Part shown: positions 1 through 9,392 of the stretch, one piece after another | Numbering within the stretch: the first letter of the stretch is position 1 | Layout of the letters: each line of letters begins with the position of its first letter | Origin: Sporosarcina ureae | GTDB lineage: Bacteria > Bacillota > Bacilli > Bacillales_A > Planococcaceae | Assembly (NCBI RefSeq): GCF_029267015.1 | Contig: NZ_JARIEA010000001.1 | Coordinates: forward strand, 1-64,000 | Direction of reading: 5' to 3' | Length of the DNA stretch: 64,000 nucleotides | Position numbers and translations under genes: made by a program | The notes under the pieces: model-generated | Seen by the model: only the letters and a program-made list of their open reading frames with translations | Databases searched by the model: none | Told to the model about the DNA's origin: nothing

Positions 1-454
1 TTGAACTGTTAAACGGATCATGCCCACTCCTGAATAGTGGAAGCCTACGGTCATCAAAATAAGGGAGACGCATGATGGAACGTTTGAAGTCTTTTCGGAA
101 GAGGTTGGATAGAACCAGTGAAGCCGAGAAGATGGCAGCGGGTTCATAGTAGTGTAGATCGCTAGCCGTTTGGACTTGTATGGGTAACCTACGAGAAGGA
201 GAAAACTAGCAGGAGCGAAGGAACCCAGTCTGTGGTAGTCTTACAACTTATTTCCCTAAAATAAGTGCAATAGAAACAGTAGCCGGTTCAGGTGAATGCT
301 TGGATCGGCTATTTTTCTACTAATTTGTAAGGATATTGCTGATGACACGCCGTATGCGGTAAAAGCCGCACGTATGGTGTAGGCCCTGATCGAAAGCTAC
401 ATGGGAAATTGTGTGGTATAAGAAGGGAATAGCGGTGGATTACCTTTTGACGCG
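1..454 (+). mobile_element. 3' part of an ORF-less group II intron (putative)
   Basis: No reading frame of useful length is present. Near the end is a hairpin that matches intron domain V: at 346-382 a CGCCGTA/TATGGTG lower stem, a two-base CG bulge and a GCGGT-AAAA-GCCGC upper stem. A domain VI-like hairpin follows at 421-448 (GAAGG ... ATTACCTT, with an unpaired A near the 3' end). The CGC triad at the base of domain V resembles class IIC introns such as that of Oceanobacillus iheyensis (from memory). No reverse transcriptase is visible between the upstream structured region and domain V, so the element is probably ORF-less or degenerate. The 5' end lies outside the window and the 3' boundary near 451-454 is inferred. 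Confidence 0.5.
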
Positions 455-820
455 ATGAAAACTTCGGTGGAATTAAATACTCCGTTGGTTGCAGGACAGA
501 CGAGTACTGTAACAGTTACTACCAGAGACAGTAATAGTGACCCTATTAGTCTAAATGGTTATATATTCACTTATGAAGTACAAATATCTGGTGGGAAAAC
601 GTATAAAGTAAATAACGTTGACTATACAATTGCTGATCACACAAATATCGGTGGAACTGGTGACCCAACTACTGCTCCAAAATTATCACCAACAGTGAAC
701 GGGATTACAACATTTGATATTGTAATGCCAACTACTCTTGACCTGACGGATAATATTCAAATTCAAGTTGAGATAGCAGACGCTACTACGGATATTGGAT
801 CGCAAATCAAATATAAATAA
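455..820 (+). CDS. Ig-like surface protein fragment (possible 3' exon)
   Basis: The 121-aa product is rich in Thr, Asp and beta-branched residues and looks like one beta-sandwich (Ig/filamin-like) domain. It has no signal peptide, membrane segment or anchor motif. The ATG has no convincing ribosome binding site and begins just after the putative group II intron end. The simplest reading is that this is the downstream part of a larger exported protein interrupted by the intron, with the rest outside the window. A strong terminator follows at 891-927. No family was recognised by name; the function is unknown. Confidence 0.5.
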   Translation: MKTSVELNTPLVAGQTSTVTVTTRDSNSDPISLNGYIFTYEVQISGGKTYKVNNVDYTIADHTNIGGTGDPTTAPKLSPTVNGITTFDIVMPTTLDLTDNIQIQVEIADATTDIGSQIKYK

Positions 821-890
821 TAATGATAACATGTTTACCATAAAATTCAGACTGCTCCCTTAAGGATTTGGGTTGTCGCCTTCAAAAAGT

Positions 891-927
891 CCATCCGACG
901 AATTTTCTCGTGAAATTCGTTGGGTGG
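891..927 (+). terminator. Rho-independent terminator
   Basis: CCATCC-g-ACGAATTT pairs with AAATTCGT-t-GGGTGG around a short loop, followed by the T-rich ATATTTTATTT. It ends transcription of the fragment upstream. Confidence 0.75.
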
Positions 928-1061
928 ATATTTTATTTCCCAATAAATTTGTTGACTTTCTTTAAAATCTCAGAATACAATTAACCAGGATAGAGAACTC
1001 ATAAAAAAAGGCATGCCAAAAAAGCCATTTTAAAGGCTTGAAAAAATATTTACTTATAAAC

Positions 1062-2159
1062 TTAGCCCACTTTCTTGTAGGTATGATAAAGCCCATTTAA
1101 TACAGGAGTATCTTCCAATGTTGTATTTTCCGCTGCAGTAGGAATATATGTTATTGAAGGAATAGGCGTATCACCATTAATTCCTTGATGTGTTCGGTCA
1201 GTGTTGTAATAATCGTTAATATATTCTAGAAGCAGATTATGTAGATGTCGTTCATTTAGCGGAATGACTAGATCCAATAATTCTCTTTTAATCGTCCCGA
1301 TAACTCTTTCAGCATATGGATTTTGCCACGGCGATCTATGGGTGGTTCTTTTTGATATAATACTAGACGATTTTAAAAATGCTTGAAATGCTTTGGAGCG
1401 AAAAATTGGATCGTTGTCGTGGACCAGGTATTTTGGTACTTCCCCGTAAGGCGTGGCATTTCTGAATTGCTGAATTGTCCATTCGGCTGTAGGGTTTGTT
1501 GTCACGCCAAAGTGAATAATTTCACGGGTTTTATGATGAATAATGATTAATCCGTACAGGATATTAAAGGAAAGTGTAGGAATGGTGAAGAAATCAGTTG
1601 CCCATATTTCATGTTGATGGTTTTTCATGAACGTTTTCCACGATTGAATTTGTTTTTCAGAAGGTGGTTTGCGTGTGCTTGGAAGATACTTTGCAATCGT
1701 ATTAGGAGCAGGTGGTTTATCAACGCCAAGAATTCGAAGCTTTTCATGAATCTTTTCAGGTGACAACAATGGGTTTTCTTTATGTACCCTTTTGATTAAG
1801 TCAATTGTTGCAGGAGTAATTTTAGGTCGTCCCATTTTCTTCGATTTTTGTTTCCAGTAGAACTTAAAGGCCGTTCTGTGCCATCTAATGACTGTATCTG
1901 GTTTCACAATATGCAAGACTTCTTTCCATTTGTCCATGTACTTTGATAAGAATACCCAAAGCTGTTTGAAGGCCCGAGTCGGTCTTGGTTTGGGAAGATT
2001 CTCTTTTTTATAATGTTGAATGTAAGCGGCTAACTGACTTCTTAGTGCAATGATTTCCATTTTGTCAGCATGCCTAGACTTCATGTAAGTTATTAAAAGT
2101 TGTCCGAGATGCTTGAACCATTCCTCGAAGTACGCATATGCTGAACGAATAAAAGTCAT
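1062..2159 (-). CDS. DDE transposase with integrase (rve) core
   Basis: The 365-aa protein has an N-terminal helical region with the ALRSQLAAY signature common in this transposase group, an HTH-type segment around residues 95-160 (GRPKITPATIDLI) and a retroviral-integrase fold in the C-terminal half. The catalytic acidic residues are visible as WATDFF, HDNDP and YAERVIGTIKRE. It would cut and join element ends. The start ATG has an AGGAGGAGAT ribosome binding site. The gene looks intact. I could not identify terminal inverted repeats or target duplications, so the element limits are undefined. Family placement (IS3/IS481-like) is tentative. Confidence 0.85.
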   Translation of the reverse strand: MTFIRSAYAYFEEWFKHLGQLLITYMKSRHADKMEIIALRSQLAAYIQHYKKENLPKPRPTRAFKQLWVFLSKYMDKWKEVLHIVKPDTVIRWHRTAFKFYWKQKSKKMGRPKITPATIDLIKRVHKENPLLSPEKIHEKLRILGVDKPPAPNTIAKYLPSTRKPPSEKQIQSWKTFMKNHQHEIWATDFFTIPTLSFNILYGLIIIHHKTREIIHFGVTTNPTAEWTIQQFRNATPYGEVPKYLVHDNDPIFRSKAFQAFLKSSSIISKRTTHRSPWQNPYAERVIGTIKRELLDLVIPLNERHLHNLLLEYINDYYNTDRTHQGINGDTPIPSITYIPTAAENTTLEDTPVLNGLYHTYKKVG

Positions 2160-2581
2160 TATGATCTCCTCCTATTAGGTTGAATACATTTACCATCTAT
2201 TGTATACAAATGAGTATTGATACTCTACTAGCCTGATAGACTGGATCTCGGATGACCATAGACGCTTACATAACTCGGGTGCTATTCCGACAATGGTGAA
2301 TGACACTAAAGAATATAGCCCCTTGACCTTTTAATCGGTACCGGAGTTTTTCTGTGTTGGTATTTGTAGTTATCTAAACAGTAATTGAACCACATTGTTA
2401 TTCTAATTTTCACTAAAATGATGCTATGCTAAAGTTAACTGAAAATGAGGTGAAACGGTTCGTGCGAGCTAAACATCGGATACCTGCCCTTCAGATTAGC
2501 TCTATTATTTTCGCCTAGTAGGGTGTGAGATTGTAAGGGATAGCTTATTGAAAGAAGAAATTTTACTAGGGAGCGATTGGA
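2160..2581. other. Intergenic region with a long-loop hairpin
   Basis: About 420 bases without a gene, probably containing the right edge of the insertion element. A 7-bp inverted repeat, GAGCTAA (2466-2472) and TTAGCTC (2496-2502), encloses a 23-base loop and is followed by TATTATTTT. It could be a leader or terminator structure for the next gene. No known riboswitch class was recognised. Confidence 0.35.
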
Positions 2582-4180
2582 TTGAAAAACTACTTTAGTT
2601 TTATAATTATATTTTTAATAGCATTTAGTTCAACAGCACTTGTGGCAATTGCAGACGAAGGTCTGATTAATTTACCGCCGATAGCTACGTTGAAAACTAC
2701 TGCAACAATCAATTCGGCCGAGTTCAGTAAAGACGACAAATTTATTGTCACTGGTGATAGTGAAGGATTTATCTCTGTTTGGAATGCGGCGACAGGTACA
2801 TTGGTGACAAATTGGAAGACATCCGATAAATCCCATGCAGTAATAAAAGTAATCTTTAGCCCAGACGGACAGAAAATGGTCTCAGCCACTGAAAACGAAC
2901 TGAGCATTTGGGATGTTCATACTGGTTATCTTGAAGCTAAATTAGAAAATTCCGTACATAATATTTCTGATATTATATTAAATGATGACGGAACTATTTT
3001 ATACGCCGCATATGATGACTCAACTGTCGTGCTCTGGAATGTAAATACAATGGAAAAAATAGAAGAGTTGATAATGACAAACAATATTTTTTCACTAGCT
3101 TATAACTTAGTAGATAACCATCTCGCAATTGGTTTGATTGATGGGAACGTGAGCATACGTGATGCTGAGACGGGAGATTATATAACATCAGTGCAAATAC
3201 CAAAAAGTAAAACTTTCGATTACAAGCTAAGCAGGTTAAACTATTCTGCCAACAATAAGTTTTTATTTGGCGGGGGGTATTCCAAGTATGGCAGGCCTTA
3301 CAATGAACCCGGAGAGGTTTTCGCTGCTGAAGTTCAGCAAGGCTATAAAATAGTTGAATTTGAGAAAAATGACTATCAGCGTGACACTACTGAGTTTATT
3401 GAATGGGAGAACTTTGGTTTTAGTCCTAATACCAAATATGTTGCAGCGTATAATCCTCGCTCGTATGGAACCACCTATCTAGGAGTATTTGATACGACTA
3501 CAAAAAGAATCGTTAGTAAAGAAGTTCTTAGATCTTATGGTGGCTCAAGTATTACTTTCAGCCATAATAACAATCGGCTAGTCGCAGGTAATGTGATTTA
3601 CGATACGTCTGTCTTGCCTGATCGGAAACTTTACAATATCAGTCTCAAACAAAAATCAAAATATATGTCACCCGGAGAAATACAGACAATTGAAGCAATA
3701 GGAGAATATAGTGATAACACCTTTAAGGTTATTGATCAATCCGCAATCAAGTGGTTTTCTTCTAATCCGTCAGTGGCTAAGTTTTCATATGGGAAACTAG
3801 AAGCGGTGGCACTTGGAGAAACGGTAATAACAGCAGAGCATGACGGGTTTAAAGTTTCTGTTAACATTCAAGTACAAGATTATAAAATAATTGAAAAAAA
3901 GAATAATGTACCTGTAGATAAAATATGGAATATTAGATTTAGTGCACCGGTCAATGTGCAAACTATCAAAGATGGAAGCATTTATGTAACGGATGAAAAT
4001 GACGTGATCATCCCTATGCTGTACTATGTGCAAAGTGGAAACGAGACAAATGTTCAGGTCATTCCGTTAAAAGATTATGCAATGGGGAAGAGTTATACGC
4101 TTTGGATAAAGGATGTTGATTCTGCATCTGGTAATCCCATCAAAAAATATACAAAGATGGACTTCACAACGATTAAATAA
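2582..4180 (+). CDS. Secreted WD40-like beta-propeller protein with Ig domains
   Basis: The 532-aa protein starts at TTG with an AGGGAG site 7 bases upstream. Residues 1-25 are a Sec signal peptide ending near AIADEG. Residues about 35-345 form WD40-like blades: TGDSEGFISVWNAATG, ENELSIWDVHTG, DDSTVVLWNVNT and DGNVSIRDAETG repeat at regular spacing. Residues about 350-435 are a bacterial BIG2 domain (WFSSNPSVAKF, GETVITA). Residues about 440-532 are an SbsA-type Ig domain (IWNIRFSAPVN ... MGKSYTLWIKD ... FTT). The same Ig modules recur in the neighbouring secreted proteins. A scaffold or binding role outside the cell is inferred; the ligand is unknown. Confidence 0.8.
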   Translation: MKNYFSFIIIFLIAFSSTALVAIADEGLINLPPIATLKTTATINSAEFSKDDKFIVTGDSEGFISVWNAATGTLVTNWKTSDKSHAVIKVIFSPDGQKMVSATENELSIWDVHTGYLEAKLENSVHNISDIILNDDGTILYAAYDDSTVVLWNVNTMEKIEELIMTNNIFSLAYNLVDNHLAIGLIDGNVSIRDAETGDYITSVQIPKSKTFDYKLSRLNYSANNKFLFGGGYSKYGRPYNEPGEVFAAEVQQGYKIVEFEKNDYQRDTTEFIEWENFGFSPNTKYVAAYNPRSYGTTYLGVFDTTTKRIVSKEVLRSYGGSSITFSHNNNRLVAGNVIYDTSVLPDRKLYNISLKQKSKYMSPGEIQTIEAIGEYSDNTFKVIDQSAIKWFSSNPSVAKFSYGKLEAVALGETVITAEHDGFKVSVNIQVQDYKIIEKKNNVPVDKIWNIRFSAPVNVQTIKDGSIYVTDENDVIIPMLYYVQSGNETNVQVIPLKDYAMGKSYTLWIKDVDSASGNPIKKYTKMDFTTIK

Positions 4181-4380
4181 CATTCAGTATTCGAGTATCA
4201 TAAAGGTAATAAACACTCTATAAAAAGCCGTGACATAGAGAAAGTATTAGTCGGAATAGTAATTTAAATGCAACTCAAATATTATGTACAGCAAGAAAAT
4301 ATAAATCAGTTTAAGCAATAATGGCAACAAGTTTTAAAGATACTTTTATTAGATTAATATCGAGTGGAAATAATAACCTT

Positions 4381-4408
4381 AAGAGCATTCAATCGAATGC
4401 TCTTTTTC
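4381..4408 (+). terminator. Rho-independent terminator
   Basis: AAGAGCATTC-aatc-GAATGCTCTT followed by TTTCTT. It lies about 200 bases beyond the propeller gene; the 4181-4380 stretch is AT-rich with no gene seen. Confidence 0.8.
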
Positions 4409-4585
4409 TTATATTGCATTTGGGACATAATTTATTGCTTAATACATTCCCTTGTAAAAAAGATAAATAAATCATTCTGATTTCTCTCTAGTATAGTTCA
4501 TTGGTTATGATACAATTACAGTGGATAATATCTTTAAAATGTAAAAATTGAACCTGTTATGTACTATACCTTAGGAGTGAATGGA

Positions 4586-7500
4586 ATGAAGAAGTGGCTG
4601 GGTTTTCTGTTAGTAAGTATACTTTTGTTTAGTGTTTGGGGCGATACTTCAAGAGTGTATGCAAAAAAGAACAATAACACGAATGACTGGGAGAAATCTA
4701 CACATGTTGAATTAGACAAAGAGTGGACAATAACATTTTCGCAAGAGCCAAATAAAGGACTATTGCTGAATGATTTTATTTATGTTGTAAATTCTGACGG
4801 TGCGAAAGTAAACAGTAAAGTGTTTTATGATGGGCTACTAAAAAAAATTCATGTGCAAGCTCCAACTGGTGGTTATGATCCCAATTCTGATTACGTTCTT
4901 ATAATCGAAGAAGGCTTGCAATCAAAAGATAAGAAGAAAATGAATAAGACTATTAGAAAGCCTTTTACAACCAGTACAACATTTACTCCAAAACAACAGT
5001 TTATAGAGCGTAAAGATTCAACTAACAGAGTACTATTAGAAGAAGATTTAACTGTACTTAAAGAAAATACCGTATTGACTGAAGAATATGATTCACACAT
5101 GATTCGTGTGGATTCTTCCAATTCATATACCGCAGGCGAGATTATTATACTTCCACCCACAGATCAATATCCCTTTGGATTTGCTGCGAAAGTGGTGTCG
5201 GTTCAATCGATTCCAGGAGGATTTGAACTGAAAATAGAAGAGCCTGAGCTTGAAGAAGTTATTACCGAGTTTGATATCTCAGAGAAAGTCGAAGTAGAAG
5301 CTAATGATGTAATAACTTCAGATAAGTTACTAGATAGACAATTCTCTGCTTCATTTGTTGAGCAATTCGGCTTGTTAAAACCAAAGATTGAAATAGTTGA
5401 GATTGAGAATGGTTTTTCCATTCAATTACAAGATGTGGGTTACGAGTTCGAAAAGGAAGAAAAACCAATGGATGGTGTCACCATAAGCGGAGAAGGTGGC
5501 ATTAAAATAAGTGGTAAAATTGATTTTGATAACGCAATAACAACATTGGATATGGAAATGAAAAACTGGTTCTCAATTCCAAAAGTCAGTAACATAGGAT
5601 TTGAAGCGGAACAAAAATTAGAATTAGCGGCAGAGATGTATGGTAAGGCAAATGTAGACATGAAGTTTCCTTTAGCAGATATTCCAGTTCCATATGCATC
5701 CATTAAAGGTCCTGAATTTGCTAAAGCAGGTGTGTTTATTAGATTGTTTTTACTGATGGAGTATGATGCAGGTGGCGAAGCGCATTTCAGGGTTAGTCAA
5801 GAATATCATACAGGAACAGGGCTTAATCTCACAGATAAAGGACAGTATGAGCCGTACAGTAAATTTGAAATAATGGATCCGGTATTTAAAGTAGAAGAAC
5901 TTAAAGGACATTTAGGTATGAGTAAAGGTTTACAAGTAGATGTAGCTGGAGTCATTCTACAATGGGATTTAGCATCACTGCAAAACGTAGGAACGTTTAA
6001 TATCGGTGTAGAAGCAGGTAAACTATTCGATACAGCAGACCTTGAACAGTATTGCTATGACTTCGGAGCATCATTAAACTATGATATGAGTGCAAAACTA
6101 TTAAAAAAGGATTATGAAATAATTGATAAGAATTTTCCGTTAGCTAGATTCTCAAACTGTGAGCTTAGCGATTTGAATTTCTCAGAAAAAAAGATGGAAA
6201 TGGAAGTTGGTAGTCAGAAGAAAATAGCTATCGAGGGTAATTTACTAGATGGAAGCAAACTCGATTTCCTTTTACCACATGATTTTATTAGTTTTTCATC
6301 TACCAATCCAGGTATTGAAGTCGATTCTCGTGGATATGTAAAAGTGACCGACAGGATAAAATCAGGGGCGAATTCACAAATCATCATGAAATATAAAACG
6401 ACTCATACAGAAATAGAGAAATCACTTCCATTAGTAATCATAGGAATAGATGGAGAAGTGGATAATGGCGACTTGATAGATAGAATAGGTATGGGAGAAA
6501 GTATTACTCGTAAAATCAGTCCGGATAAAGAAAGTATATTTAAATTTGTTCCTTCGAAAGAGGATTTACAGACTCATACGCATGCTATGATCGGCTTTGA
6601 GAGTGATATTGCCGTACAGGCTTCACTGTATACAAGCCCTGAAAATTTAGAGAAAGATAAGCCGTATCAAGTTTCTTCAGATTATATTAAAGTGCCTTTG
6701 GCATTTGAAGGGCCTTATTATATTAAGGTAACTTCTAAATCTGAAGGAGAATTTCAAGCGGATCCAACTTATGAAACTGAAGCACCACAAGATCATCCAA
6801 ATGGAGGGGCTTGTGCTGTTGAAACTACTACTACAGATAGAAATGTCATAAGAAGTTTACAGTATATCCGTGATGAGTTTTTAGTGAAAACTGAGCAGGG
6901 AGAAAATATCGTACATCTATACAATAAATTATCTCCAACATTAGTATGGAGCATTATGAAAAATTCGACTCTTAGAAGTAATTTATTAAATGACTTGAAG
7001 AGTATAGATAAATTAATCATAGAGTTGTATAAAGTCGCTGAAGGAAAAGAAACATCATATGTTATTACTGAACAAGAAGCCGTTGCTGTAGAAAATATTT
7101 TAGAAACAGTAAAGGATTACCTTCCCAAACAACAAGTTGAGAAATTAGAAGAAATGCAAAGAGAAATGGATATTCAAGGTATGGCTAATAAGAGACTGAA
7201 TACTTTTCTTGAAGGATCCAAGTTAATGGGTGTTGTAAATGAATTTGATTTATCACATGAAATAATTATAAAGTTAAAGGACGGGGATGTTTCGAAAAAT
7301 CCTTTAGAGCAAGTTCAATCGATTGTATCTACTACTACTTATTCAGCGCAAAATGCAGCGCTTCAAGTAGAGTCGCTTTATGCGGATGCTAGCGGAAAGT
7401 TAGCGAATACATTTGTAGTTAAAGTGGAAAATGCTAATCAATTAAACCAACTGATAGGAGAGCTGGAAAATACACGTGCTATTGAATACGTTCAGCTTAA

Positions 7501-8407
7501 TCAATCCTATACGATTCAGACTACAGATATTAACTACTCCTATCAATGGCCGCTTGCGAATAGTAATGCAGTAGTGGGTGGAGATCTACAATATGAATCG
7601 CTTATAAATGGAACTAAGAATTATGCTATGAAGGATGTAATCGTAGGAGTAGTCGATACAGGTGTGAATTACGAATTAGCTGATTTCAAAAATATTGTTT
7701 TAGTAGACAAAGGATATGATTTTGTAAATAATGATATAGATGCTATGGATGATAATGATCATGGCACGCACGTAGCAGGTATAATTGGAGCAAGGTCTAA
7801 CAACGGCTATTCAATGGCTGGATTAAATCAACATGCCAAAATTATTCCTATTAAAGTACTTGATCAGGATGGAAGAGGTACATCTATAAATATTGCTCGT
7901 GGAATTGTTCATGCAGTGGATAATGGCGCACAAGTGATTAATCTAAGTCTTGGAACCAGTTCGAAAGAAAAAACAATTGAGAATGCTATTACTTATGCTG
8001 TACAACATCAAGTTACAGTAGTTGCAGCTGCAGGTAATGATGGTAATGGAAGTTTATCTTATCCTGCTTCTTCTGAAAATACAATTTCTGTTGGTGCAAC
8101 AACAAGTGATGGTGTCTTAGCGGGTTTTTCAAACTATGGAATAGGGATAGATTTAGTAGCGCCAGGTGAAGGAATACCAAGCCTTGTAACAAGCGGTGAG
8201 GTAATGTACGCATCAGGTACTTCAATGGCAACGCCTTATGCTGCTGCTCAAATTGCTTTGTTATACTCATCCTCTCAGAATATGGACTCTGATTGGGCAC
8301 TCGCTTTGATTTCAGATTATCATGTAGATTTGGGTGAGGCTGGTTATGATTTGAAATACGGATGGGGTTTATTGGATACTTTAAAAGCTATTCAATCTTT
8401 AAAATAA
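4586..8407 (+). CDS. Large secreted subtilase (S8) with N-terminal Ig stalk
   Basis: I place the start at the ATG at 4586 (1,273 aa), with AGGAG 8 bases upstream; an in-frame ATG at 4559 lacks one. A signal peptide (KKWLGFLLVSILLF) is followed by an SbsA-type Ig domain (residues about 30-120), a long beta-rich region of unknown fold, and a helical segment. A propeptide-like I9 region (about 880-980) precedes the subtilase domain (about 1000-1273). The catalytic triad is present: Asp1024 (VVDTG), His1059 (DHGTHVAG) and Ser1213 (GTSMATP). The protease is at the C-terminus behind roughly 900 residues, the reverse of the usual order. It probably processes proteins at or outside the wall. A terminator follows directly. 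Confidence 0.85.
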   Translation: MKKWLGFLLVSILLFSVWGDTSRVYAKKNNNTNDWEKSTHVELDKEWTITFSQEPNKGLLLNDFIYVVNSDGAKVNSKVFYDGLLKKIHVQAPTGGYDPNSDYVLIIEEGLQSKDKKKMNKTIRKPFTTSTTFTPKQQFIERKDSTNRVLLEEDLTVLKENTVLTEEYDSHMIRVDSSNSYTAGEIIILPPTDQYPFGFAAKVVSVQSIPGGFELKIEEPELEEVITEFDISEKVEVEANDVITSDKLLDRQFSASFVEQFGLLKPKIEIVEIENGFSIQLQDVGYEFEKEEKPMDGVTISGEGGIKISGKIDFDNAITTLDMEMKNWFSIPKVSNIGFEAEQKLELAAEMYGKANVDMKFPLADIPVPYASIKGPEFAKAGVFIRLFLLMEYDAGGEAHFRVSQEYHTGTGLNLTDKGQYEPYSKFEIMDPVFKVEELKGHLGMSKGLQVDVAGVILQWDLASLQNVGTFNIGVEAGKLFDTADLEQYCYDFGASLNYDMSAKLLKKDYEIIDKNFPLARFSNCELSDLNFSEKKMEMEVGSQKKIAIEGNLLDGSKLDFLLPHDFISFSSTNPGIEVDSRGYVKVTDRIKSGANSQIIMKYKTTHTEIEKSLPLVIIGIDGEVDNGDLIDRIGMGESITRKISPDKESIFKFVPSKEDLQTHTHAMIGFESDIAVQASLYTSPENLEKDKPYQVSSDYIKVPLAFEGPYYIKVTSKSEGEFQADPTYETEAPQDHPNGGACAVETTTTDRNVIRSLQYIRDEFLVKTEQGENIVHLYNKLSPTLVWSIMKNSTLRSNLLNDLKSIDKLIIELYKVAEGKETSYVITEQEAVAVENILETVKDYLPKQQVEKLEEMQREMDIQGMANKRLNTFLEGSKLMGVVNEFDLSHEIIIKLKDGDVSKNPLEQVQSIVSTTTYSAQNAALQVESLYADASGKLANTFVVKVENANQLNQLIGELENTRAIEYVQLNQSYTIQTTDINYSYQWPLANSNAVVGGDLQYESLINGTKNYAMKDVIVGVVDTGVNYELADFKNIVLVDKGYDFVNNDIDAMDDNDHGTHVAGIIGARSNNGYSMAGLNQHAKIIPIKVLDQDGRGTSINIARGIVHAVDNGAQVINLSLGTSSKEKTIENAITYAVQHQVTVVAAAGNDGNGSLSYPASSENTISVGATTSDGVLAGFSNYGIGIDLVAPGEGIPSLVTSGEVMYASGTSMATPYAAAQIALLYSSSQNMDSDWALALISDYHVDLGEAGYDLKYGWGLLDTLKAIQSLK

Positions 8408-8439
8408 CATGTAGGTAATTCTATTCAATAATAAATAGT

Positions 8440-8478
8440 AAAAAAGCAGTCTCCGATTTAAATCGGAGATTGCTTTTT
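8440..8478. terminator. Bidirectional terminator
   Basis: AAAAAGCAGTCTCCGATT pairs with AATCGGAGATTGCTTTTT. It has A/T tails on both sides and sits between convergent genes, so it can stop both the subtilase and the lipoprotein transcripts. Confidence 0.85.
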
Positions 8479-8480
8479 AC

Positions 8481-9257
8481 TTATTTAGATTTAATAACAA
8501 AAGTTGCGTTCTTAACTTGCTCTACATCATCAGCTTCTACAACTGAATTTTGATAAAGATCACGTTCTTTATCGTATTCCATTACATATTCTACACCGTT
8601 AACTGTCATGACTAAAGCATCTTCAGGTTTTGCATCAGGAACTTCAGCTGCTTCGATTCTAATAATATACGTTTGTAAAATAGGATCCAAGACAGATAAA
8701 CCGTTTACTGACCCAACCGTTTTAGCTGCCTTTTTCTTATCAACATCTACGCTAGTATCTGAGACTTTTTCTTCGTCTTTCACAACAGTCACTGTAATAG
8801 GCTTCTTAGGATGTTGCTTTTTAAGCTTTTCTACAGTAGTCGTAGTTAGTTCTTTCACTTCTTTTTCTGTAACGTCTTTCTTAACGTTCATTTCAGCGAA
8901 CACTGTTCCGTTTTGCTCAAATACTTCAACAGCTTCTACGCTTTCATTCTTTTGAAACTCAGCTTGCTCCTCTTTAATAGCTACTCTATCTTTCACGTCA
9001 ATTGCACTTCCGTGTCTTGAGTAATTATATCGGTCGCCTTCTTTTGCTTCTGTCTCTTTATCGACCTCTGTTGTAGCATCTTCTTCTTTATCGACTTCTA
9101 CATCAGACTCTTCAACTGGTGCTTGCTCAGTCGTGTTTTCTTTGCCAGGACTCACTGTACCAGCTTCTTTTTCTTCATCTGATTCTGTGTCTCCACCGAA
9201 ACAGCCTGATAATAATAAAGCTAAACTAGAAGCTGCGATTGCAAATTTAATCTTCAA
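8481..9257 (-). CDS. Hypothetical acidic lipoprotein
   Basis: The product is a lipoprotein of about 258 aa. The best start is the TTG at 9257, with AAAGGATG about 7 bases upstream; the ATG at 9266 overlaps that site. The signal peptide ends in a lipobox, LLSGC, so the Cys near residue 19 should be lipidated and hold the protein on the outer face of the membrane. Residues about 25-75 are a Glu/Asp/Thr-rich low-complexity linker. The rest is charged and mixed alpha/beta, with no family recognised. It ends at the bidirectional terminator and is transcribed in the same direction as the metallopeptidase gene upstream. Function unknown. Confidence 0.75.
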   Translation of the reverse strand: MKIKFAIAASSLALLLSGCFGGDTESDEEKEAGTVSPGKENTTEQAPVEESDVEVDKEEDATTEVDKETEAKEGDRYNYSRHGSAIDVKDRVAIKEEQAEFQKNESVEAVEVFEQNGTVFAEMNVKKDVTEKEVKELTTTTVEKLKKQHPKKPITVTVVKDEEKVSDTSVDVDKKKAAKTVGSVNGLSVLDPILQTYIIRIEAAEVPDAKPEDALVMTVNGVEYVMEYDKERDLYQNSVVEADDVEQVKNATFVIKSK

Positions 9258-9392
9258 ACTAATCATCCTTTCTGTTTATTAGTATAACAAAAAATAACGG
9301 AATATTCGAGTGATAGCTGGTTAAGAGACTCTATATCTAAGCGACGAACTTCATTTCATAAAATACTTACTATATTTAAATTAAATACAGTA

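Noticed and set aside
2440-2530. Leader resembling a riboswitch before the propeller gene
   Set aside because: Checked by eye against c-di-GMP, SAM and other classes; conserved cores are absent. Only the hairpin is reported.
5203-5703. Minus-strand frames opposite the large subtilase
   Set aside because: Shadow frames of a clear gene with a signal peptide and catalytic triad on the plus strand.
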